Source: an uncultured Saprospiraceae bacterium
GTDB taxonomy: Bacteria; Bacteroidota; Bacteroidia; Chitinophagales; Saprospiraceae
NCBI GenBank assembly: GCA_938002705.1
Contig: CALLAG010000096.1
Span: forward strand, 1-5,160
Direction: 5' to 3'
DNA: 5,160 bases
Shown here piece after piece: positions 1-5,160 of the stretch. The position numbers and the translations under genes were made by a program. The notes below the pieces were generated by a model. It was not told the DNA's origin, ran no database searches, and worked only from the letters and a program-made list of their open reading frames with translations. Positions within the stretch are counted from its first letter, which is position 1, and each line of letters opens with the position of its first letter.

Positions 1-825
1 GCATGCGATAGTCAGCCAAGCTACATTAGGATTATACCTGAACGCTGACAGTATACCTCCCATCGGACCTAAGTTAAGATAGCTGTCTCTGATGGTTTTG
101 TAAGAAGAGTCGAGACCGTCATTGTAATCATGTCCTACTGATATATAAGTATCTTTTGTATAGCTCAGTAGCATGTCTGCAGCATATTCTGATTGTGGTT
201 TGTTATGATAATTAATTTTAGACTTATCAGTACCCATACGCTGACTTCGTCCTCCAGAAAGTACTAAGCCAAAGATCGGTGTTATTGTATTCCTGTAGTC
301 ATTTATAATATGTGCACATATAGATTCTATATCATCGATCTGTACTATGCAGTCTTCGTCTATAGGATGCAAATGCTCAGATAGATATGGATATATGTCT
401 TCTTTGGAGTTATCCACTAAGATCATTTTTACATTACTTAATCGATCTAACTTCTTATGTAATGATTGTCTTTTTTTCTCATTTATAATAACTATTTGTT
501 TGTCGGCTTTATAGTGATTGCCATTGAGTATTAAGACGTCGAGATGATCGAAGTATTTTCTGAAGAGTGATAACCGTGGTAAGTCAACATCGAATTTATG
601 TGTATCAGTTACAGGTCCGCTGGCAGTATATTTATTGTACATCTCATTTTCAAAATGATGTGTTTCGTTCAGATAGCTTACTTTTAGATGCTCAGATAGA
701 TTAGAGATTATTTTTTCTGAAAGTGTATTAATGACACTGCATGGGGCTCCGATGATGCTCCATTCGTTTCTGTGGTAAGGTCCTGTTTTTATTTTAGATA
801 GACTCATTTCTTTTTTCTTTGCCAT
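1..825 (-). CDS. mobA: MobA-like nucleotidyltransferase with N-terminal MobB-like domain (partial, C-terminus beyond left edge)
   Basis: An uninterrupted frame of 275 codons begins at ATG 825-823 and is still open at base 1, so the protein is cut by the window. The MobA part starts near residue 185 with LSGGRSQRMGTDKSK (189-203), the family's nucleotide-binding glycine/arginine loop with the conserved DK pair (D200, K201). It continues with KP (209-210), D247 and LGPMGGI (252-258), and ends in LTIAC. The metal-binding Asp that normally follows this last segment would be the first residue off the edge. MobA joins GMP to molybdopterin in the cytoplasm to make the guanine-dinucleotide cofactor. 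Residues 1-180 resemble MobB in layout: a GAPCS segment (26-30) sits where a P-loop would be, but lacks the GKT signature, and LDVLILNGNH (95-104) sits where MobB has its hydrophobic strand. ATG at 807-805 is an alternative start. A different NTP-transferase substrate cannot be excluded, because no molybdenum gene is adjacent here. Confidence 0.82.
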   Translation of the reverse strand, partial: MAKKKEMSLSKIKTGPYHRNEWSIIGAPCSVINTLSEKIISNLSEHLKVSYLNETHHFENEMYNKYTASGPVTDTHKFDVDLPRLSLFRKYFDHLDVLILNGNHYKADKQIVIINEKKRQSLHKKLDRLSNVKMILVDNSKEDIYPYLSEHLHPIDEDCIVQIDDIESICAHIINDYRNTITPIFGLVLSGGRSQRMGTDKSKINYHNKPQSEYAADMLLSYTKDTYISVGHDYNDGLDSSYKTIRDSYLNLGPMGGILSAFRYNPNVAWLTIAC

Positions 826-865
826 TTATCTACAGAAAAGTTTCTTAAATATAACCCGCATTACT

Positions 866-873
866 CAAAGATA
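866..873 (-). promoter_or_regulatory. Putative Bacteroidota -7 promoter box for the leftward MobA-like gene
   Basis: Read on the minus strand the bases are TATCTTTG, a full match to the Bacteroidota -7 consensus TAnnTTTG. The box lies about 40 bases before the start codon at 825, giving a plausible leader of roughly 35 bases. No clear TTG -33 element was seen at the expected spacing, so the assignment rests on the -7 box and its position. Confidence 0.45.
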
Positions 874-919
874 TCCAATCTCTGTCTAATGAGACGGTGA
901 TAGATATGCAGTAATACGC

Positions 920-927
920 TATCTTTA
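920..927 (+). promoter_or_regulatory. Possible -7 promoter box for the kinase/receptor unit
   Basis: TATCTTTA matches TAnnTTTG except at the last base. A GTG at 897-899 could be a weak -33 element with a 20-base spacer. The start codon at 938 is so close that the leader would be only about 5 bases, nearly leaderless, which lowers confidence. The box mirrors the minus-strand box at 866-873, so the spacer may hold two back-to-back promoters. Confidence 0.25.
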
Positions 928-937
928 ATGTTAATAC

Positions 938-1966
938 ATGGATAAAGCTAACGAAATAAGAAAAGGAGAAGAACTCGACTGGAATAGTCTGGAGAAATAT
1001 CTGAGACAAAACATCCCTGAACTCGATGGTGATATGAAGGTCAGTCAGTTCCATGGTGGTCATGCTAATCTTACTTATCTGGTGCAGTTCGGTGACAAAG
1101 AATTAGTTGTAAGGCGGCCACCTTTCGGTAAGATTGCTCCTGGGGCTCATGATATGAAGCGAGAATATAAAGTGCTTTCTAAACTAAACAAGCACTTTTC
1201 TCCTGCTCCTCTTGCTTATCACCTATGTATAGATGATTCTGTAATCGGTTCTCCATTTGTAATCATAGAACGAAGACGAGGTGTAATTGTAAGAACGACA
1301 GTTTTAGAATGTTTTTCAGGATTTGAGAATGTGGAAGAACGTCTTGCTACGGCATTGGTAAAAGTTGAAGCTGACTTACATCAAGTGGATTATAAGGCAG
1401 CAGGACTGGAGAAGTTAGGTAGACCTAATGGTTTCTTAGAACGTCAGTTATCAGGATGGGGTCAGCGATGGCACCTGTCCAAAACTTCTGAGAATAAAGA
1501 GATGGATGAAGTGCTGCGCAGACTGCAAGCTGATATCCCTCAGTCACAGAATAATTCTATCGTACACAATGATATCAAGTTAGACAATTGTCAGTTTCAG
1601 CCAGATAATCCTGATGATGTCACATCTATTTTTGATTGGGATATGTGTACATTAGGTGATCCTCTTGTAGATTTCGGTACGACATTAAGTTACTGGCCAG
1701 AGCCATTCTTTGATGGTGTAGATATGCCCGTTATGCTCCATGGAGATTTTCCATCTAAGGAATTTCTTATAGAGAGATATGCTATGTTTACGGGTTTTGA
1801 TCTAAGTCATATACGATGGTATGAGGCGTTTGCATATTGGAAGGGTGCTATCATCGGTCAGCAATTATATGAGCGCTATCTTAAGGGAGACTCTATTGAT
1901 GATCGTATGTCTAAGTTCGGGGAGACATCATCGTTATTTACTAATTATGCATTGAGTATACTATAG
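938..1966 (+). CDS. APH-fold phosphotransferase family protein (ACAD10/11 N-terminal-like kinase)
   Basis: This is a 342-residue soluble protein with the aminoglycoside-phosphotransferase/choline-kinase fold, closest in pattern to the COG3173 group that includes the kinase domain of ACAD10/11. Visible motifs in order are a glycine-rich loop FHGGHANLTY (38-47), LVVRRPPFG (56-64) in the ATP-lysine region, REY with E76, FVIIERRRGVIVR (107-119), the catalytic loop HNDIKLDN (210-217; D212 as base, N217 as metal ligand) and FDWDMCTLGDPLVDFG (232-247; D233 as the DFG-type Asp). All key kinase residues are present, so it should be active. Known relatives act on small molecules, for example 4-hydroxyacyl-CoA phosphorylation by ACAD10/11 and LvaA of levulinate catabolism; the substrate here is unknown. 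The start at 938 places the first conserved motif at the usual distance, and the next Met (33) would leave almost nothing before the glycine loop. Its TAG stop is immediately followed by the ATG of the receptor gene. Confidence 0.87.
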   Translation: MDKANEIRKGEELDWNSLEKYLRQNIPELDGDMKVSQFHGGHANLTYLVQFGDKELVVRRPPFGKIAPGAHDMKREYKVLSKLNKHFSPAPLAYHLCIDDSVIGSPFVIIERRRGVIVRTTVLECFSGFENVEERLATALVKVEADLHQVDYKAAGLEKLGRPNGFLERQLSGWGQRWHLSKTSENKEMDEVLRRLQADIPQSQNNSIVHNDIKLDNCQFQPDNPDDVTSIFDWDMCTLGDPLVDFGTTLSYWPEPFFDGVDMPVMLHGDFPSKEFLIERYAMFTGFDLSHIRWYEAFAYWKGAIIGQQLYERYLKGDSIDDRMSKFGETSSLFTNYALSIL

Positions 1967-4078
1967 ATGAAGTGGAAGCAATACGTGTTTTTATTTGGGT
2001 TTTTATTTTCTCAATATAATACTTTCGGACAGTCAGAATCTTCGATAGATCTCACTTCTAATATAAGTGATAGTCTGATGCTATCGCAGGTTTCCGTATT
2101 TGCAGATATGCCTATAGAGAAGTCCATACCACTCCCGATAGTAAAGTTAGGGCATAGAGAATTATCTAGAGACAGTGAGGTCAGTATACTGCCGAGCCTT
2201 AATAGGGTGGCGGGCTTATATGTGCATTCTGGTGCTCTCAATACGACGAGGATAACCATAAGGGGCATCGGGAATAGGTCACTATTCAGTACTTCAAAAA
2301 TCAGAGCTTACATCAATGATATTCCTATCAGTTCTGGCATAGGAGAGACGACCATAGAGGACATAGATATGTCTGTCATAGATCATATACAAGTCCACAA
2401 AGGGCCGAGTGCAAGTCTCTACGGCGCTGGTCTTGGTGGAGTCATTCAGATGGTCACACATCCTAACAATATAGAGAGCAGTAACCAATTAATGACAGGG
2501 CTTAGCATAGGGGCTTATGGACTTAAGAGAATGACTAATGGTATAAAAATAGTGAACGATAAGCAGACAGCCTCAGTGTCTGTCAAGTATCACAATACGT
2601 CTTCTGATGGTTATCGCGATAATAATAACTATAACCGAGAAGGACTTAATATTATAGGTGTAATAGATTCTGATGAGCAAAATACCACCACGATATTAGC
2701 TAATTATACTAAGGTAAAAGCATTTATACCGAGTTCGCTTAATCGAGATGATTACGATAATTCTCCACAAATAGCGGCAGCTAACTGGGCAGGTGTCAGA
2801 GGTTTTGAAGATAATAAGAAACTACTACTTGGGCTTAGTCATAGAGTGGAATTAGGAAGTGTGATATCTAAGTATAAGCTATCAAATACTTCAAGCCTAT
2901 TCTCAAACTATAGAGATTCTTACGAGTCCAGACCTTTTAATATACTGACGGATATCTCAAGTAGTATAGGGGGTCGTAGCACGATGTCTATAGAACGTGA
3001 TACAACAGATTCTTCTTCTGTCTATGTGGAGGCCACATCTCTGGGTATAGAATATTATAACGAGGATTACCAATGGCAAACCTTCAGAACTGAAGCTGGT
3101 AGATTGGGTGATGCACTGAGTAATAATAGAGAAGTACGATCTTATATGAATTTATTCTTGCAGACAAGAATTAATATCGGAATGAGAATTAAGGTCATTG
3201 CGGGTCTCAATTTTAATAATACCAGATATGATTATGAAGATCGATTTACGACTGATAATATTGACTTATCTGGTGATTATAGTTTTGATCCTGTAATGTC
3301 ACCAGGATTGGGCATGAGTTATCAGGTACGTAATAATAACTATTTGTATAGTAATATAAGTCATGGATTCTCACCGCCTACACTCGAAGAGACACTGACT
3401 CCGGACGGTAGTATCAATCCTGACATAAGACCAGAAAGAGGGTGGAACTATGAGGTCGGAAGCAGAGGAACAATATGGGATAAACTGAATTATGATATCT
3501 CAATATATCATATGTCTGTCACTGACCTATTAGTCGCTCGTAGGATAGCCGAAGATCAATTTATAGGAATCAATGCGGGTAAGACGAGTCATAATGGATT
3601 AGAGGCGATGTTAGACTATCGTATAATAGAAGGGCCTAACACGTTATCGATGTATACATCATATGCATTGAGTGATCACAGTTTTGTCGATTTTGTGGAT
3701 GGAGAGAATGACTATTCTGGTAATGCTCTCACAGGTACAGCGAGACACCATCTTAATGCAGGAATTGACTTTGATACCGAGATAGGTCTACATGGTAATC
3801 TGAACTATAAGTATCTGTCTTCTTTTCCTATGAGAGATGATAATACTATAGATTCTGACGCTTATCAACTTGTCAATCTGAAATTGGGTTATAAGAGGAT
3901 AATTATGGGATCTGTCCATATTAATATCTATTGTGGCGTCGATAATATATTAGATGAGAAATATGCTTCTATGATATTGATTAATGCATCCAGTTTTGGA
4001 GGTAATGCCCCACGTTATTATTATCCAGGTCTACCGAGGAATATGTATGGTGGTATAGATGTTAAGTTTTATTTCTAA
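1967..4078 (+). CDS. TonB-dependent outer-membrane receptor (siderophore/vitamin type)
   Basis: This 703-residue outer-membrane transporter should import a scarce ligand with energy passed from the inner membrane by TonB-ExbBD. Residues 1-21 form a signal peptide (basic MKWK, then a hydrophobic run, cleavage probably near FG-Q). LSQVSVFA (39-46) lies where a TonB box is expected. The plug spans about 52-165 and includes ITIRGIG (96-102), AYINDIP (114-120) and the ending IQVHKGPSASLYG (141-153). The remaining residues form a barrel, with the family blocks GFSPPTLEE (467-475), IRPERGWNYEVG (487-498) and VDNILDEKYAS (658-668), and a C-terminal strand ending FYF with the terminal Phe used for barrel assembly. 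There is no N-terminal carboxypeptidase-regulatory-like domain, which argues against a SusC-type glycan transporter; an iron-siderophore or cobalamin-like ligand is the usual expectation but is not proven. It is the second gene of a unit with the kinase, with no bases between them. The gene appears intact. Confidence 0.93.
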   Translation: MKWKQYVFLFGFLFSQYNTFGQSESSIDLTSNISDSLMLSQVSVFADMPIEKSIPLPIVKLGHRELSRDSEVSILPSLNRVAGLYVHSGALNTTRITIRGIGNRSLFSTSKIRAYINDIPISSGIGETTIEDIDMSVIDHIQVHKGPSASLYGAGLGGVIQMVTHPNNIESSNQLMTGLSIGAYGLKRMTNGIKIVNDKQTASVSVKYHNTSSDGYRDNNNYNREGLNIIGVIDSDEQNTTTILANYTKVKAFIPSSLNRDDYDNSPQIAAANWAGVRGFEDNKKLLLGLSHRVELGSVISKYKLSNTSSLFSNYRDSYESRPFNILTDISSSIGGRSTMSIERDTTDSSSVYVEATSLGIEYYNEDYQWQTFRTEAGRLGDALSNNREVRSYMNLFLQTRINIGMRIKVIAGLNFNNTRYDYEDRFTTDNIDLSGDYSFDPVMSPGLGMSYQVRNNNYLYSNISHGFSPPTLEETLTPDGSINPDIRPERGWNYEVGSRGTIWDKLNYDISIYHMSVTDLLVARRIAEDQFIGINAGKTSHNGLEAMLDYRIIEGPNTLSMYTSYALSDHSFVDFVDGENDYSGNALTGTARHHLNAGIDFDTEIGLHGNLNYKYLSSFPMRDDNTIDSDAYQLVNLKLGYKRIIMGSVHINIYCGVDNILDEKYASMILINASSFGGNAPRYYYPGLPRNMYGGIDVKFYF

Positions 4079-4081
4079 GTC

Positions 4082-4109
4082 TATAATGGTAATAGATTTT
4101 TCCATTATA
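4082..4109 (+). terminator. Inverted repeat after the receptor gene, possible weak terminator
   Basis: TATAATGG (4082-4089) is perfectly complementary to CCATTATA (4102-4109) across a 12-base loop, starting 4 bases after the receptor stop codon. The position suits a transcription end between two co-oriented units. The stem has only two G-C pairs and no T-run follows it, so it is not a textbook intrinsic terminator and could be chance in AT-rich sequence. Confidence 0.3.
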
Positions 4110-4159
4110 AGAACAACCAATGTTGTGCACTACTGTTCTCTCTATAGCAGCATATTATA

Positions 4160-4167
4160 TAGCTTTG
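4160..4167 (+). promoter_or_regulatory. Putative -7 promoter box for the SRPBCC-msrA unit
   Basis: TAGCTTTG fully matches the Bacteroidota -7 consensus TAnnTTTG and lies 21 bases before the ATG at 4189, giving a leader of about 15 bases. The only -33 candidate at suitable spacing is a TTC (4136-4138), one base off TTG, 21 bases upstream. It sits after the hairpin at 4082-4109, which fits a separate transcription unit. Confidence 0.5.
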
Positions 4168-4188
4168 ATAATAAATAATTAGTCGCCC

Positions 4189-4647
4189 ATGAACCTCGTT
4201 ATAAAAACAAAAGTAGACGGATATTACCTTGATGTGATGGAGAGATTCGATCTTTCATTATTCGAAGCGCTTAAGCCTAAGGGGGCTGATATGGATATTG
4301 TAGAGTTTACAGGATCTAAGAAAGGTGACAAGGTACATATCAGATTTAACAAACCGATCAAAGCAGAATGGATAAGCCTTATCACAGATCATGGTCATGA
4401 TGATAAGATGGCCTACTTTCTGGATGAGGGACATGTCTTACCATTTCCGCTTAAGAAGTGGACACATAAGCATATTGTAGAGAAGATAGATAATCATCAT
4501 TCTATGATAGTCGATGATATAACATTCGGCGGGTCTAATATTATAATGGATATATTAATGTGGCCAGGAATATTTTTGGGCTTCTACCCACGGAAGAAAG
4601 TCTATAAGAAATATTTCGCTAATCTAAAATCGCTTTCTCAATCATAA
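4189..4647 (+). CDS. SRPBCC-fold (START-like) ligand-binding protein, function unknown
   Basis: This is a 152-residue protein with no signal peptide, of the size and pattern of the short SRPBCC/polyketide-cyclase-like proteins common in Bacteroidota. Recognisable positions are GSKKGD (42-47), W61, ISLIT (62-66), DEG (79-81), LPFPLKKWTHKH (84-95), IVDDITF (107-113), where the last strand precedes the long C-terminal helix, and a basic tail YPRKKVYKKYF (133-143). The fold makes a deep hydrophobic pocket used by relatives for lipids or other small apolar ligands; no ligand or catalytic role is established for this branch. The segment at about 117-132 is hydrophobic and, followed by basic residues, could contact a membrane, although in this family it is normally part of the C-terminal helix. 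The gene has its own upstream -7 box and is followed after 8 bases by msrA, so the two are likely co-transcribed. Confidence 0.75.
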   Translation: MNLVIKTKVDGYYLDVMERFDLSLFEALKPKGADMDIVEFTGSKKGDKVHIRFNKPIKAEWISLITDHGHDDKMAYFLDEGHVLPFPLKKWTHKHIVEKIDNHHSMIVDDITFGGSNIIMDILMWPGIFLGFYPRKKVYKKYFANLKSLSQS

Positions 4648-4655
4648 GTAATTCT

Positions 4656-5156
4656 GTGGTAGGCAAGATAGGATTTGGAGGTGGTTGTCATTGGTGTACA
4701 GAAGCCGTTTTTCTTTCCTTAATAGGAGTGACAAAAGTAGAACAAGGGTGGATTGCATCAGATGGCATCAACGATAGTTTTTCCGAAGCGGTTATAGTTC
4801 ATTTTGATAATCAGAAAATTGACCTTGCAGTATTAACCGCCATACATCTGTATACACATAGCTGTACATCAGATCATGCCATGAGGCATAAATACCGTTC
4901 TGCTGTGTACACTTTCTCCTTAGAGCAATATGAAGATGCAAAATTGATTATTAGAAAATTGCAAACTGATTTTTCGAAGAAAATTATCACTCAAGTTATA
5001 GTTTTTGTAGAATTCAAAGAGAATATAGAAAAGTATCAATCCTATTATCTAAAGAATAGAAACAATCAATTTTGTCAAACCTATATCCACCCGAAGTTCA
5101 AAATTATAATGGAGCAATTTTCTGCTCATGTAGATAGGAGTCGGATAGAAATTTAA
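4656..5156 (+). CDS. msrA: Peptide methionine sulfoxide reductase MsrA, GCHWC variant
   Basis: MsrA reduces the S-form of methionine sulfoxide in proteins and free methionine, repairing oxidative damage with thioredoxin as usual electron donor. The 166-residue protein starts almost directly at the active-site segment GFGGGCHWCTEAVF (6-19): C11 is the catalytic cysteine and W13 the conserved pocket Trp. E44 in SFSEAV (41-46) matches the catalytic Glu, and YRSAVY (80-85) carries the conserved Tyr. C140 (in QFCQTYIHPK) and C14 are candidate resolving cysteines. Differences from the canonical family are His for Phe after the catalytic Cys, and THSCTSDH (67-74) where HDPT is usual. This combination is familiar from a Bacteroidota subgroup, so the protein is probably functional and cytoplasmic. 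GTG at 4656 is chosen as start because the frame has no ATG between the upstream stop at 4620-4622 and the active site. The gene lies 8 bases after the SRPBCC gene. Confidence 0.88.
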   Translation: MVGKIGFGGGCHWCTEAVFLSLIGVTKVEQGWIASDGINDSFSEAVIVHFDNQKIDLAVLTAIHLYTHSCTSDHAMRHKYRSAVYTFSLEQYEDAKLIIRKLQTDFSKKIITQVIVFVEFKENIEKYQSYYLKNRNNQFCQTYIHPKFKIIMEQFSAHVDRSRIEI

Positions 5157-5160
5157 TGTA

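Noticed and set aside
845..1063. Minus-strand open frame of 72 codons across the divergent spacer and the kinase 5' end
   Set aside because: It overlaps the kinase N-terminus on the opposite strand, resembles no family I know, and overlaps the candidate promoters for both real genes.
2161..2290. Stretch of the receptor gene rich in ATA and AGG codons, considered as a sign of transfer
   Set aside because: ATA and AGA/AGG codons are frequent across the neighbouring genes as well, so this looks like the general codon habit of the genome rather than foreign DNA.
2011..2488. Two minus-strand open frames (2011-2268 and 2294-2488) inside the receptor gene
   Set aside because: They lie wholly within the conserved N-terminal and plug coding sequence of the TonB-dependent receptor, and their translations show no recognisable motif; they are antisense shadows.
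4113..4126. Short hairpin ACAAC-CAAT-GTTGT in the 4079-4188 spacer
   Set aside because: A 5-base stem is expected by chance in a spacer of this size, and no T-run or other functional sign is attached.
1..5160. Search for a novel defence, mobile or RNA-based system
   Set aside because: All sizeable frames match ordinary families; no transposase, integrase, reverse transcriptase, nuclease, toxin-antitoxin pair, tandem repeat array, tRNA or large structured non-coding region was seen, and no gap exceeds about 112 bases.

Overview
The window looks like a chromosomal segment from a member of the Bacteroidota. Four things point that way: AT-rich coding sequence, no Shine-Dalgarno-like purine run before any start codon, close matches to the Bacteroidota -7 promoter box (TAnnTTTG) upstream of transcription-unit starts, and protein families in forms common in that phylum. 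These forms are a MobA-like nucleotidyltransferase with an extra N-terminal domain, a short SRPBCC protein carrying a KKGD motif, and an MsrA with a GCHWC active site. A more precise placement cannot be supported from the sequence alone.

Layout: positions 1-825 hold the first 275 codons of a leftward gene that runs off the left edge. Its second half is a MobA-type (molybdenum cofactor guanylyltransferase-like) domain, preceded by about 185 residues that look like a degenerate MobB-like domain. A 112-base divergent spacer (826-937) carries facing-away -7-like boxes. Rightwards from 938 lie an aminoglycoside-phosphotransferase-fold kinase (938-1966) and a TonB-dependent outer-membrane receptor (1967-4078), with the stop codon of the first directly abutting the start codon of the second. 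A 110-base spacer (4079-4188) holds a weak hairpin and a good -7 box. It is followed by a second two-gene unit: a SRPBCC-fold protein (4189-4647) and a peptide methionine sulfoxide reductase MsrA (4656-5156), separated by 8 bases.

How the genes work together: the kinase and receptor are almost certainly co-transcribed and may be translationally coupled, but nothing in the sequence names a shared substrate. The receptor is of the siderophore/vitamin type without the N-terminal carboxypeptidase-like domain seen in SusC-type receptors. The SRPBCC/MsrA pair looks like a small housekeeping or stress operon. No mobile element, CRISPR array, RNA gene or defence module was found, and most of the window reads as an ordinary core-genome region. 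The points most worth a second look are the degenerate MobB-MobA fusion, the abutting kinase-receptor pair and the altered active-site surroundings of the MsrA.
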